From DASQPR01 sp963836785 (lineage in GTDB: Bacteria > Actinomycetota > Actinomycetes > Mycobacteriales > Micromonosporaceae), in the NCBI GenBank assembly GCA_963836785.1, contig CAWIKW010000007.1, positions 229,323 through 293,322 of the forward strand: a DNA stretch of 64,000 nucleotides. Reading direction: 5' to 3'. Under the pieces are notes generated by a model. That model worked only from the letters and a program-made list of their open reading frames with translations, was not told where the DNA came from and made no database searches. This document shows positions 32,452 through 41,670 of the stretch, piece by piece. A program made the translations under genes and the position numbers. Each line of letters opens with the position of its first letter. Position 1 is the stretch's first letter.

Positions 32452-33450
32452 CTAGGCGGCCGTACCGGAGGTTCGACCGACGGAGACCTCGCCGGTCCGC
32501 ATCGCGCGCGACGCAGGTGCGGGGCGGGCGCCAGCGGGCACGCGTGCTCCGGTCAGCCGGCTAGGTTGGCGCGCAGCAGCAGCGACCGGATGTTGCTCAC
32601 GCACCGCCGCCTTGCGAGCGGTCCGCTGCGGCTGGGCATACCTAGCCATCCCGAGTACGGCGATGAGCGTGCACACGAACCCGAGCGCCGCGATCCACTG
32701 CCGTCCGGGCCAGATCTGGTCGCCGAGTAAAGCGAGCCCGATGATCGCGGCCGGTGCCGTGGCCGCGGCGTCCATCGCGGCGACCGCGACCGTGATCGGG
32801 CCGCGCTGCATGGCCATGCCGAGCAACAGCTGGCCGAGGAGCGCATGCGCGAACAACAGGTACAGCAGCGGATGCGTCACCACCAGGTTCCAGTGGTGGG
32901 CGGCGGCGAGGGCGCGCGAGTCGACCGCGGCCGCGCCGAAGGCGAGGCCGGCCAGGGAGCCGAGCGCGGCCGAGCCGACAGCGCCACGGAGTCGCGCCGC
33001 GAAGAATCCGAGCACGCCGATGACGACGAGAACGGCGAGCAGCATTGCGAATCCGGCCGGCGTGAGGTGACGCGCGACGCCGGGCTTGGCCGAGATCACG
33101 AGCGCCCCGATGCCGATGCCGAGCAGCGCGAGCAGACCGATCTCGGCCCGCGGGAGGCGCCACTTCAGGAACACGACGCCGAGGATCGCCATCACGCCGA
33201 GACCGGCGGCCACACTCGCCTGTACGAGGAAGAGAGGCAACTCACGACGGGCGAAGAAGGCGAGCGTGAAACCGATCAATTGGCAGCCGACCCCGAGCAG
33301 GTAGACGCGTTGATTGCAGAGCCGCAACAGCAGCGTCGGTTGCATAGAGTGACAGCGTCGTGTACGCGTAGCTGCGATCGACTGCAACAGATTGGCCGTG
33401 CCGTACGCGAAGATCATCGCTGCTAGGCACAGCCAACCGGTCGAGACCAT
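32452..33450 (-). CDS. DMT-type membrane protein (EamA-like)
   Basis: 332 residues from the ATG at 33450 (MVSTGWLCLAAMIFAYG), which puts a membrane helix at the N-terminus as in related proteins; the longer frame from 33501 adds a basic, non-hydrophobic stretch. About nine hydrophobic helices, including AEIGLLALLGIGIGALVIS and a final helix near 270-290. The 50-residue basic C-terminal tail, rich in Arg, Ala and Pro, looks unstructured. Transport substrate unknown. It lies 3' of hisN on the same strand with a 57-bp gap. Confidence 0.75.
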   Translation of the reverse strand: MVSTGWLCLAAMIFAYGTANLLQSIAATRTRRCHSMQPTLLLRLCNQRVYLLGVGCQLIGFTLAFFARRELPLFLVQASVAAGLGVMAILGVVFLKWRLPRAEIGLLALLGIGIGALVISAKPGVARHLTPAGFAMLLAVLVVIGVLGFFAARLRGAVGSAALGSLAGLAFGAAAVDSRALAAAHHWNLVVTHPLLYLLFAHALLGQLLLGMAMQRGPITVAVAAMDAAATAPAAIIGLALLGDQIWPGRQWIAALGFVCTLIAVLGMARYAQPQRTARKAAVREQHPVAAAARQPSRLTGARVPAGARPAPASRAMRTGEVSVGRTSGTAA

Positions 33451-33507
33451 CCGCCGAGGATAGACGGCAAAAGTGGATATCGCGCGTTTCGCGCGCGGCA
33501 AATATTG

Positions 33508-34308
33508 TTACTCTCCGTAAGCGAGGCGTTCGAGCACGTCGCCGTGTAGTGCGCCATTGGTCGCCACGGCGCTGCCCTGACCAGGGCCCGGGCGGCCGTT
33601 CAGATCGGTGAACGTCCCGCCGGCCTCGGTCACGATCGGGACGAGCGCGGCCAGATCCCACAGCGACAATTCGGGTTCGACCATGATGTCGACGGCGCCC
33701 TCAGCGACGAGCATGTAGCCGTAAAAATCGCCATACGCTCGGCTGCGCCAGCACCGGTTCATGATCTCCAACATCGCCGGCAGCCGGCCGATCTCGTCCC
33801 ACGACGGCAGCGATGAGTAGCAGAACGACGCGTCGGCCAACCGCCGGACGCCGGAGACCCGGATCGGCGTCGCCGCGGAGGCGTGCCGGCCGGCGTAGGC
33901 GCCGTGGCCGGTCGCCGCCCACCACCGCCGTTGCAACGCGGGCGCCGATGCGAGACCGACGACGACCTGGTCGCCGTCCATCAGGGCGATGAGCGTGGCC
34001 CAGATCGGTACGCCGCGGATGTAATTCTTCGTGCCGTCGATCGGATCGATCACCCAGCGCCGGTGGCCCGGGCCGGCCGGCGCCTCGGTCGCCCCGAACT
34101 CCTCGCCGAAGACCGCGTCCCGCGGCCGCGTGCGGGCGAGCGTCGCGCGCAGCGCCTTCTCGACGGCCGTGTCCGCGTCGGTCACGGGTGTCAGGTCGGG
34201 CTTCTCGGTCACCTGCAAATTCAGGGATCGAAACCGGCTCAACGAAATCGAGTCGGCGGTGTCGGCGAGCACGTGCGCAAGAGCGAGATCATCCGCGTAT
34301 CCGGCCAC
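33508..34308 (-). CDS. hisN: Histidinol-phosphatase, inositol monophosphatase family
   Basis: 266 residues. Metal-binding motifs of the IMPase fold: GEEFG (about 68-72), VIDPIDGTKNYIRG (Asp88, Asp91) and ELSLWDLAALVPIVTEAGG near the C-terminus. The sequence FIG-type NYIRGVPIW loop matches actinobacterial HisN, which dephosphorylates L-histidinol phosphate in histidine biosynthesis. No other his gene is near, so the neighbourhood does not test the assignment. It is the first gene of a short minus-strand group. Confidence 0.88.
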   Translation of the reverse strand: MAGYADDLALAHVLADTADSISLSRFRSLNLQVTEKPDLTPVTDADTAVEKALRATLARTRPRDAVFGEEFGATEAPAGPGHRRWVIDPIDGTKNYIRGVPIWATLIALMDGDQVVVGLASAPALQRRWWAATGHGAYAGRHASAATPIRVSGVRRLADASFCYSSLPSWDEIGRLPAMLEIMNRCWRSRAYGDFYGYMLVAEGAVDIMVEPELSLWDLAALVPIVTEAGGTFTDLNGRPGPGQGSAVATNGALHGDVLERLAYGE

Positions 34309-34415
34309 ACGCGAAACCTAGCGGATCGGCGGTGATTCGCGGGTTCACCGTGCGGGGCGTCGTTGTGTCAACAGTCGTGCGCGCAGCCGACGAGTGACGG
34401 ATCGTACGCCGACGG

Positions 34416-34934
34416 TCACCGTACGGACGGCCGCGCCCGTACGTAGTCGACCCAGTCGAACGCGTACGCGTGCCGGTCGTCGGCGTCGTGGTGGGACCGA
34501 TCGACCTCGGTCCACAAGCGAGGGTCGAATCCGGGGAACCAGGTATCCGCGCCGGAGACGACGGCGTCCACCAACGTCAGGCGCATCCCGGTCGCGTACG
34601 GCAACGCCAGCGCATATACCTCCCCGCCACCGCCGACGGTCAGCCCCGACTCGCCGGCGAGACCGACGGCCTCTTCGAGGGACCGCACGGCGACCTGTCC
34701 CGGCCACGGTGCCGGTCGCCGGCGACTCAGCACGTAATTCGTCCGGCCCGGCAGCGCGCGGCCGATCGACACGGCCGTACGGTGCCCCATCACGACCGGC
34801 CGTCCGAGCGTGATGGCCTTGAACCGCCGAAGGTCGTCGGGCAGGTGCCACGGCAGCATCTCGTTGGCCCGACCGATCGCGTTGTCGCGATCAAGGGCCG
34901 CGACGAGCACCAGCCGGCCGAACGGGGAGTCCAT
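34416..34934 (-). CDS. folA: Dihydrofolate reductase
   Basis: 172 residues with LVAALDRDNAIGRANEMLPWHLPDDL (folate pocket, Asp in LPDDLRRF), GRPVVMGHRTAVSIGRALPGRTN (NADPH site) and TVGGGGEVYALAL. It reduces dihydrofolate to tetrahydrofolate, recycling the cofactor oxidised by ThyA. It lies 3 bp downstream of thyA, so the two are cotranscribed. Confidence 0.95.
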   Translation of the reverse strand: MDSPFGRLVLVAALDRDNAIGRANEMLPWHLPDDLRRFKAITLGRPVVMGHRTAVSIGRALPGRTNYVLSRRRPAPWPGQVAVRSLEEAVGLAGESGLTVGGGGEVYALALPYATGMRLTLVDAVVSGADTWFPGFDPRLWTEVDRSHHDADDRHAYAFDWVDYVRARPSVR

Positions 34935-34937
34935 CGC

Positions 34938-35732
34938 TCAGACCGCGATCGGCGCCTTGATCGACGGGTACGGGTCATAGCCGGTCACCACGACATCCTC
35001 GTACCGGTAGTCGAAGATCGACCGCACGCCCGGCGTGAGCGCGAGTCGCGGCAATGGCCGGGGCGTGCGTTCCAACTGAATGCGGGCCTGGTCCACGTGG
35101 TTGTTGTAGAGGTGGGCGTCGCCGAGCGTGTGCACGAAGTCGCCGACCCGCAGGCCGGTCACGTCCGCGATCATGTGCGTGAGCAGCGCATAACTCGCGA
35201 TATTGAACGGCACGCCGAGGAAGATGTCCGCCGACCGCTGGTAGAGCTGGCAGGACAGCCGGCCGCCGGCGACGTAGAACTGGAATAGCGCGTGACACGG
35301 CATCAGCGCCATATCGGGCAGATCGGCCACGTTCCAGGCGCTCACGACGAGCCGGCGTGAGTCGGGATTGCGGCGGATCTCGTCGATCACCCCGGAGATC
35401 TGGTCGACCGTGCGCCCGTCCGGACACGCCCACGACCGCCACTGCTTGCCATAGACCGGGCCGAGTTCGCCGCGCTCGTCGGCCCACTCGTCCCAGATGG
35501 TCACGTTGTTGTCGTGCAGATAGTCGACGTTGGTGTCGCCGCGCAAAAACCAGATCAACTCATGCACGATCGACCGCAGGTGCGTCCGCTTCGTGGTGAC
35601 CAGCGGAAAGCCGGCGGCAAGATCGAACCGCATCTGGTAGCCGAAGACCGATCGCGTGCCGGTGCCGGTGCGATCGCCCTTGTCCGTCCCGTGATCAAGC
35701 ACGTGCTGGAGCAGATCGAGGTAGGCCCGCAT
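34938..35732 (-). CDS. thyA: Thymidylate synthase
   Basis: 264 residues, the standard ThyA length. The catalytic Cys is in LMPCHALFQFYV, and the phosphate-binding Arg is in GDRTGTGTRSVFG. The dUMP-binding segment reads QRSADIFLGVPFNIASYALL. It methylates dUMP to dTMP with methylene-tetrahydrofolate. First gene of the thyA-folA operon; the divergent HTH gene starts 75 bp away. Confidence 0.97.
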   Translation of the reverse strand: MRAYLDLLQHVLDHGTDKGDRTGTGTRSVFGYQMRFDLAAGFPLVTTKRTHLRSIVHELIWFLRGDTNVDYLHDNNVTIWDEWADERGELGPVYGKQWRSWACPDGRTVDQISGVIDEIRRNPDSRRLVVSAWNVADLPDMALMPCHALFQFYVAGGRLSCQLYQRSADIFLGVPFNIASYALLTHMIADVTGLRVGDFVHTLGDAHLYNNHVDQARIQLERTPRPLPRLALTPGVRSIFDYRYEDVVVTGYDPYPSIKAPIAV

Positions 35733-35807
35733 AGGCGGAGTTTAGGCGACGCCTGCGACAGGACATGCGACACCGACCGCGAGTTGCGACGCGATAGATT
35801 CGCAATT

Positions 35808-36347
35808 GTGCGACCGGATGCGGTGTGTGGCCTGCTGGCCGAGGAAGAGCGGCTGTTGGTCTTCGCCTCGGTGGTGCTGGGCGCGGCCTCGCCGTCCAGC
35901 GTCGCGGCGGCGACCGGGCTGCCGGCGCGCGACGTCGTGCGCGCCATCCGCCGCCTTGAGCAGGGCGGAATGATCAGCGTCGCCGAGGGCAAGCTGATCG
36001 CGGACCGCGCGGTGTTCAAGGACGCGGTCCGTGAGTACGCACCCGAGCCGGTGCCGGACGAGCCGCTCGATCCGGATCGAGCCAAGGCGGCGGTGCTGCG
36101 CGCGTTCGTCCGCGACGGTCGCCTGTTGTCGATGCCGGCGGCCCGGGCGAAGCGCCGGATCGTGCTCGAGCATCTCGCCGCTTGCTTCGAGCCCGGCATC
36201 AAATACCCCGAGCGGGCCGTCGACGCCGTGCTGCGGGCCTGGAACGACGACTACGCCTCCCTGCGTCGCTATCTCGTCGACGAAGAGCTGATGGACCGCG
36301 AGAACGGCATCTACTGGCGCACCGGCGGCCCGGTCGACATCGCCTGA
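35808..36347 (+). CDS. DUF2087-domain transcriptional regulator
   Basis: 179 residues from GTG at 35808. A TAGATT -10 element at 35795-35800 sits 7 nt ahead, so the mRNA is probably leaderless. The N-terminal half is a winged helix (LLVFASVVLGAASPSSVAAAT, then DVVRAIRRLEQGGM). The C-terminal half is DUF2087, with the conserved KRRIVLEHLAACFEPGIKYPE and VDEELMDRENGIYWR. It is probably DNA-binding; no target is indicated. The thyA gene lies divergent. Confidence 0.88.
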   Translation: MRPDAVCGLLAEEERLLVFASVVLGAASPSSVAAATGLPARDVVRAIRRLEQGGMISVAEGKLIADRAVFKDAVREYAPEPVPDEPLDPDRAKAAVLRAFVRDGRLLSMPAARAKRRIVLEHLAACFEPGIKYPERAVDAVLRAWNDDYASLRRYLVDEELMDRENGIYWRTGGPVDIA

Positions 36348-36370
36348 TCGGCGAAGCTCTGATCGGGCGC

Positions 36371-36700
36371 TCAGCCGGTGGCGGTCGTCGGTGCGGTGGC
36401 GGTCGTCGACGGTGTCTTGTGGACGGTGGTTGCGCTCTCCACGCTGTCTGCGATGCCGGTGGGTTTCCAGAAAATGCGGTACGTGGACAACGTCGCGCCG
36501 AGCACGATGAGGAACGACGTGGCGAGCGACTTTCCGTGCAGATCACCGGCGGCCCAGCTGGTCACGACGGCGGCGACGAGCGACACGAGGATCGCGACGA
36601 CGCCCTTGACCTGCGACCTCCAGTGGGTCTGATTCACCGACGACACGACCAGCGGCACGATGAGACCGACGAAGGCGGAGCTCAACTGAAGGTTCGACAC
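36371..36700 (-). CDS. Small three-helix membrane protein (holin-like)
   Basis: 109 residues: helices near 7-20, 33-52 and 60-76, followed by a Thr/Ala/Pro-rich disordered tail. The size and topology recall phage holin-like and actinobacterial holin-family proteins, but there is no endolysin nearby and I treat the resemblance as structural only. It is convergent with the DUF2087 gene. Confidence 0.65.
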   Translation of the reverse strand: MSNLQLSSAFVGLIVPLVVSSVNQTHWRSQVKGVVAILVSLVAAVVTSWAAGDLHGKSLATSFLIVLGATLSTYRIFWKPTGIADSVESATTVHKTPSTTATAPTTATG

Positions 36701-36864
36701 GGACGCTCCCAGGCGGTGTACGGGTGCGGGCGGCCCCGCGAAAAGTCACGCACACGCTAGTGGTCCGGACCGACACGCCGACAGTCTTCTGTCGTGAATG
36801 GACCTGTCGGATCGACAACACGGGCCCGGCGAGCGAGGGGCCAGAGCCGGGACGGAGGCAGGGA

Positions 36865-37932
36865 CTAGCCGACGTCGAACGGATAGTCCGGCGGGAGCGC
36901 AGGCAGCTCGTCGTCGCCGCCCTCGGTCCGCTCGGCCTCGCCACTCTGCGAGGCGAGCAGTCGGCGGAACGAGGCGAGACGGCGTGGGTCGGCGCCGCCG
37001 GCGGCGACGAGCGCGTCGAGCCCGCACGATGGGCTCGTCGCGGTGTGCTCGCAGTTCGGTGGGCAGTTCACCGAGGCCTCGACGAGGTCGGGGAAGCCGT
37101 GCAGCACGCTGTTGGCCGAGACATGAGCCAGGCCGAACGACCGTACGCCGGGCGTGTCGACGATCCATCCGTCGACGCCGTCGAGTCGCAACGCGACGGC
37201 ACTCGTGGACGTGTGGCGGCCCTTGCCGACGGCGCTGACCACGCCGACCGCACGAAACGCGTCCGCGACAAGGCGATTGACCAAGGTCGACTTGCCGACG
37301 CCGGAGTGGCCGACCATCACCGATACCTGACCGGCCAGCGCGTTCTCCAGGTCGGTGAGCGGCTCGTCCGGGCGGCACAACACGTGCGGCAGCAGCAGTT
37401 CGGCGTAGTAGTCGAGCACCGGCTTCGCGCTGGCCAGGTCGGCCTTCGTAAGGCACAGCAGCGGCTCGATCTCGGCGTCGTACGCCGCGACGAGGCACCG
37501 GTCGATGAAACCGGTCCGGGCCGGCGGGTCGGCCAGCGAGCTGACGATGACGAGTTGGTCGGCGTTCGCCACGATCACGCGTTCGAGTCGGCCCTCCGGC
37601 GTCGTGTCGTCGTCGTCGGCCGTACGCCGGAGCACCGACGTACGTTCTTCGATCCGTACGATCCGGGCCAACGCGTCGACGCCGCCGGACACGTCGCCGA
37701 CCACGGCGACCCGATCGCCCACGACAACACCGCGCCGGCCGAGCTCCCGGGCCCGCATCGCGGTAACCATCGTGTCCCCGACCTCGACGGTGTAGCGGCC
37801 GCGATCGACGGCCACGACCATGCCCTCGGACGCATCGGAGTGCCGGGGCCGGATCCGGGTACGGGGTCGGGACGACCGGCCGGGCCGCACCCGTACGTCG
37901 TCCTCGTCGTACTCCCGCCGTTTCGCGGTCAC
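36865..37932 (-). CDS. rsgA: Ribosome small-subunit-dependent GTPase A
   Basis: 355 residues from GTG at 37932; longer frames upstream overlap aroA. An N-terminal OB fold precedes the circularly permuted GTPase order: LTKADL (G4) comes before the P-loop GHSGVGKST (G1) and then DTPGV (G3). The C-terminal zinc knuckle is CPPNCEHTATSPSC. It acts late in 30S subunit maturation. The start codon is 13 bp downstream of aroA, a conserved actinobacterial pairing. Confidence 0.95.
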   Translation of the reverse strand: MTAKRREYDEDDVRVRPGRSSRPRTRIRPRHSDASEGMVVAVDRGRYTVEVGDTMVTAMRARELGRRGVVVGDRVAVVGDVSGGVDALARIVRIEERTSVLRRTADDDDTTPEGRLERVIVANADQLVIVSSLADPPARTGFIDRCLVAAYDAEIEPLLCLTKADLASAKPVLDYYAELLLPHVLCRPDEPLTDLENALAGQVSVMVGHSGVGKSTLVNRLVADAFRAVGVVSAVGKGRHTSTSAVALRLDGVDGWIVDTPGVRSFGLAHVSANSVLHGFPDLVEASVNCPPNCEHTATSPSCGLDALVAAGGADPRRLASFRRLLASQSGEAERTEGGDDELPALPPDYPFDVG

Positions 37933-37945
37933 GCGGCCGCTTCGC

Positions 37946-39235
37946 TCATCCGGAAACCATTCCGGCCCACAGCGCGGGGAACTCCGGCATCGTCTTCGAC
38001 GTGCACGCGACGTCGGACAACTCGACACCGGGCACCGCGAGGCCGATGACGGCGGCGGCATGGGCCATCCGATGGTCGGCGTACGTCTCGAAGACCGCGC
38101 CGGTCAGCGGGCGGGGCTCGATCGCCACGCCGTCCGGCAGCTCAGTGACCCGGGCCCCAAGATGCTCGAGTTCGCGGGCGAGGGCGGCGAGCCGATCGGT
38201 CTCGTGGCCGCGGATGTGGCCGACACCGGTCAGCCGCGACGGCGAATCGGCCAGCGCGGCCAGTGCCGCGATCACCACGGTCAGCTCGCTGACCTCGCTC
38301 AGGTTCGCGTCGATGCCGTGCACGGCACCGGTGCCACGGATCGTGAGACCGGCTTCGGTGAGGGTGACCTCGCCACCCATCATGGTCAGCAGTTCCCGTA
38401 GTTGGTCGCCCGGCTGCGTCGTCTCCCTAGGCCAGCCCGGGACGGCGACCTCGCCGCCGGTAACGAGCGCGGCGGCGAGGAACGGCGCCGCACCGGACAG
38501 ATCCGGTTCGATGACCCAGTCCCGGCCGGCGATCTTGCCCGGTGCCACCGACCACACATCGGGTGTCGCGTCGTCGATGTCGACACCGGCGGACCGCAGC
38601 ATCGCCGCGGTCATCCGCAGATGCGGCGCGCTCGGCACGGGCGGCCCGTTATGGCGGATGACAAGACCGCGGTCGAAACGCGCGGCCGCGAGCAGCAGCC
38701 CGGACACGAATTGGCTCGACGCCGACGCGTCGATCGCGATCTCGCCGCCGGCGACGGAACCGCGACCGTTCACGGCCATCGGGAGGGCACCGCCGTCCGC
38801 GGTCGGTCGGGCGTCGATGTCGACGCCGATGCTCCGCAGGCCGGCCAGCAGCGGGCCGAGCGGCCGCTCCCGGGCGCGGACGTCGCCGTCGAACGCGACA
38901 CGACCGTCGGCAAGAGCGGCGGCCGGCGGCAGGAAGCGCATCACCGTGCCGGAGAGCCCGACGTCGACCATCGCTGGGCCGACGAGCGGCTGCGGGCGCA
39001 CCACCCATGCGAGCGGATCCGCGATGTCGAAATCCACGCCCATGGCGGCGAGTCCGCCGGCCATCAATTCGGAGTCGCGCGAACGCAGCGGAGGGCGCAG
39101 GGTCGACGGATCGTCGGCCAGCGCCGCCAGCACGAGTGCGCGGGCCATCATCGACTTCGAGCCGGGCAGCCGGACCTCGGCGTGCACCGGTCGGGTCGCG
39201 ATCGGGGCAAGCCAGGTGTTCGCAGCGTTAGTCAC
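37946..39235 (-). CDS. aroA: 5-enolpyruvylshikimate-3-phosphate synthase (EPSPS)
   Basis: 429 residues from GTG at 39235. It catalyses the penultimate common step of aromatic amino acid biosynthesis. Motifs: PGSKSMMARALVLAAL (Lys27, Ser28, Arg32), the VGLSGTVMRFLPP region of the PEP/S3P site, DASASSQFVSGLLL and the C-terminal RGHETDRLAAL and YADHRMAHAA. The usual TNR/SNR in the first motif reads MAR here, a noteworthy substitution at a normally conserved Asn. Operon with rsgA; divergent from the SRAP gene. Confidence 0.95.
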   Translation of the reverse strand: MTNAANTWLAPIATRPVHAEVRLPGSKSMMARALVLAALADDPSTLRPPLRSRDSELMAGGLAAMGVDFDIADPLAWVVRPQPLVGPAMVDVGLSGTVMRFLPPAAALADGRVAFDGDVRARERPLGPLLAGLRSIGVDIDARPTADGGALPMAVNGRGSVAGGEIAIDASASSQFVSGLLLAAARFDRGLVIRHNGPPVPSAPHLRMTAAMLRSAGVDIDDATPDVWSVAPGKIAGRDWVIEPDLSGAAPFLAAALVTGGEVAVPGWPRETTQPGDQLRELLTMMGGEVTLTEAGLTIRGTGAVHGIDANLSEVSELTVVIAALAALADSPSRLTGVGHIRGHETDRLAALARELEHLGARVTELPDGVAIEPRPLTGAVFETYADHRMAHAAAVIGLAVPGVELSDVACTSKTMPEFPALWAGMVSG

Positions 39236-39304
39236 GCGTCCATTGTCGCGTGCCCGGTCGCCACGTGGGCGGCCGACCGCCCTCGATGCGCTAACTTGGG
39301 CGCT

Positions 39305-40076
39305 ATGTGTGGGCGTTACGCGACCACCCGTTCGGCCGCCGACCTCACCGCGCTCTTCGAAGCGCTCGACGTGAGCGGCGGCTCGATCGCGGTCGACTAC
39401 AACGTGGCGCCGACCGACCCGGTGCCGGTGATCCGGATGTCCGGCAGTCGCGGTGGCCGCGTCCTCGACGTGGCGCGCTGGGGCCTGGTCCCGTCGTGGG
39501 CCACCGATCGGAAGGTCGGCGCACGCATGATCAATGCCAGGGCGGAGACGATCGCGTCGTTGAAGGCGTTCGCGATCCCGTTCGCGCGCCGCCGCTGCCT
39601 GATCCCGGCCACCGGCTGGTACGAGTTCGCTCCGCGACCGGTCGGCGGCGCGGGCGGCAAGGCGGCCCGCAAACAGCCGTACTTCATGACGTCGCGTGAA
39701 GGCGGCCCGGTCGTGTTCGGCGGGGTGTGGACGGTGTGGTCGAGTCCGGACGGATCGATACCGAAGCTGCTGACATCGTCGATTGTGACCACGGCAGCGG
39801 TCGGCGAGCTGGCCGACGTGCACTCCCGCATGCCGCTGGTGCTGTCGGCGGACCGGTGGCCCGCGTGGCTTACCGCCGCAGCGAGACCTCAACGCGTTGC
39901 TCGCGCCGCCATCGCTGGATGACGTCGCCGCGCTGGAGATCCGGGCGGTCGGGCCGGCGGTGGGCGATGTGCGCAACGACGGTCCGGGGCTGATCGAACC
40001 CGTACCCGGTTACCCGGACGGTGGCTCGGCGCGATTGGCCCCGGTTCCGGATCGCGCCGATCTCACCCTGTTTTGA
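39305..40076 (+). CDS. SRAP-domain (HMCES/YedK-type) protein with a frameshifted C-terminal tail
   Basis: It starts MCGRYATTRS, with Cys2 the residue that forms the thiazolidine crosslink to abasic sites in single-stranded DNA. Other family motifs are present: VDYNVAPTDPV, RMINARAET, IPATGWYEF and DVHSRMPLVLS. The core domain is therefore complete. In the present sequence the frame shifts by one base near 39870-39885. The first frame stops at 39922, whereas RDLNALLAPPSLDDVAAL and the normal family ending continue in the next frame to the TGA at 40074-40076. A TAACTT -10 element 7 nt upstream of the ATG suggests a leaderless mRNA. Divergent from aroA. Confidence 0.85.
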
Positions 40077-40237
40077 GGCTTTTGTTCAGTCAACATTCAG
40101 CAGCCTTGGAGGTAACAGCGGCCAAGCCCTTGTCCGCGGCCTGTCTTGTGCGGTAGAACACAGCGCCGGCATCGTGAACTTTCATTGCAGTAAGCACGGT
40201 GATCGCGCAGTTGTTGTACCCGCGGGGGAGGTGGGTT

Positions 40238-40678
40238 ATGACCCGAGCACGCACGCCACGACCACATGAGGTGGCGGCTGCACGGCGCGACCCGCGACTG
40301 GTTCGGGCGTTTTCCGAACGTCGCGAGTCCGAACACCGGACCGACGAATCCTGGCGATCGCGAGGAGTCTGTCGGCGGCACGATCCAGAGACGTTCTTCC
40401 CGGCCCCGAGTGAGACGCCCGAAGCCGCGCTCTCGCTCTGCCGGGGCTGTGACGTGCAGGGCGCTTGCCTTGCCTGGGCACTGGACGCCGGCGACTGCCA
40501 CGGTGTCTGGGGCGCGACCACACCGCGCGAGCGTCGCGCTATGTCGGTGGTCTGGCGGGACGAAACGGCTCCGGCCGAGGTGACGCCGAGCGCACTCGGC
40601 GAAGTCGTCATTCTTGCGTCCCAACGGCAGCCGATGATCGTGGAAGTGCTCAATCACGCCGTTCGGGTTGCTTCCTGA
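40238..40678 (+). CDS. WhiB-family iron-sulfur transcriptional regulator
   Basis: 146 residues from the ATG at 40238 with GGGGAGG upstream. The [4Fe-4S] cysteines are Cys45 (SRGVCRRHDPETFF), Cys68, Cys71 and Cys77 (SLCRGCDVQGACLAWAL). The GVWGATTPRERR turn and basic segment follow. The C-terminal 40 residues are an extension absent from WhiB1, and an extra Cys87 is present. The 16-bp gap to the next gene suggests cotranscription. Which WhiB class it belongs to is unclear; the 40-residue leader and tail argue against WhiB1, which is at 61977-62228. Confidence 0.93.
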   Translation: MTRARTPRPHEVAAARRDPRLVRAFSERRESEHRTDESWRSRGVCRRHDPETFFPAPSETPEAALSLCRGCDVQGACLAWALDAGDCHGVWGATTPRERRAMSVVWRDETAPAEVTPSALGEVVILASQRQPMIVEVLNHAVRVAS

Positions 40679-40693
40679 TCCAACCGGTCGAAT

Positions 40694-41323
40694 ATGGGGT
40701 ACGTGACACAAATAGCGACGCCGCGTGGCCCGGCCTCGGTCACCCTGACCGAGCCGGCCGGCGGCGCGCGGAGCCTCCTCGTCCTCGGGCACGGTGCCGG
40801 CGGGGGTGTCGACGCACCCGATCTCGCCGCGGTCGCCAAGGCCGCGTCCGCCCGTGGTGTCGCGGTTGCGCTCGTGACGCAGCCGTATCGAGTCGCTGGA
40901 CGCCGCTCGCCGGCTCCAGCGGCGCATCTCGACGAGGCGTGGACCGCCGTGGTCGCGGACTTGCGCTCGGGGCCGCTCGGCGATCTGCCGCTCATCGTCG
41001 GCGGCCGATCCAGCGGCGCTCGGGTCGCATGCCGTACGGCGGCCGTTGTGGGCGCATCGGGCATCATCGCGCTGGCGTTCCCGCTCCACCCGCCGGGCAG
41101 GCCGGACAAAAGCCGTGATAGCGAACTGGATACCGGCGTGCCGACCTTGGTCATTAACGGCGACCGCGACCCATTTGGCGTTCCGGAGGAGCGCCCGGGA
41201 GTGACCGTCGCCATCCGAGCGGGACAACGCCATGACCTTCGCACTGACGTACGCGGGACGGCGGCCATCGTCACCGACTGGATGGATCAGTACGGCTGGG
41301 CCGTCACGGAACCCGAGCGCTGA
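40694..41323 (+). CDS. Alpha/beta-hydrolase (KANL3/Tex30-like)
   Basis: 209 residues with LVLGHGAGGGVDAPDL (oxyanion-hole His-Gly) near 29-44 and a nucleophile elbow in GGRSSGARVA near 103. The acidic residue is in VINGDRDPFG, and a C-terminal His is in GQRHDLRT. This matches the small dienelactone-hydrolase-like group annotated as KANL3/Tex30 family. Substrate unknown. 16 bp after the WhiB gene. Confidence 0.88.
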   Translation: MGYVTQIATPRGPASVTLTEPAGGARSLLVLGHGAGGGVDAPDLAAVAKAASARGVAVALVTQPYRVAGRRSPAPAAHLDEAWTAVVADLRSGPLGDLPLIVGGRSSGARVACRTAAVVGASGIIALAFPLHPPGRPDKSRDSELDTGVPTLVINGDRDPFGVPEERPGVTVAIRAGQRHDLRTDVRGTAAIVTDWMDQYGWAVTEPER

Positions 41324-41585
41324 CGCCACGCGCCGGTGCGTGACCCCCGCCGGCCCCGATCGTTAGACACCCGCAGGCATCCGAGCACGGCGCTGCCGGC
41401 GCTGCCGGTGCACGCTTCGGCAAGGGCGCGTGCGCGGCCGGAAATACAGTTCCCACAAGCCATTCCTGGCCCGTCGGCGGGTGTGCGGCGTCACATCGTG
41501 CGTCGCGTCGTACCCCGGTCCCAGCCGACGGGCCAGGGGTGGCTTTCCTTGTTCGGCCGGTTCAATCGCATACCTGGTCAGGCAC

Positions 41586-41611
41586 GGAATGCCCCGCACC
41601 CGGTCGGTGTT
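41586..41611 (+). promoter_or_regulatory. SigR-type autoregulatory promoter
   Basis: GGAAT (41586-41590), 18 nt, GTT (41609-41611): an exact match to the thiol-stress SigR/SigH consensus GGAAT-N18-GTT. It stands 60 bp ahead of the long-form start of sigR. The region 41324-41585 contains no other recognisable element. Confidence 0.85.
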
Positions 41612-41670
41612 ACAGCACCCGTAGGCACGCTCGCGGTCGCGGCGTGCCACCCGATCGGAAGGAGAAATGC

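Noticed and set aside
41390..41420. Short gctgccggcg repeats upstream of sigR
   Set aside because: Only two GC-rich copies; not distinguishable from background in this composition.
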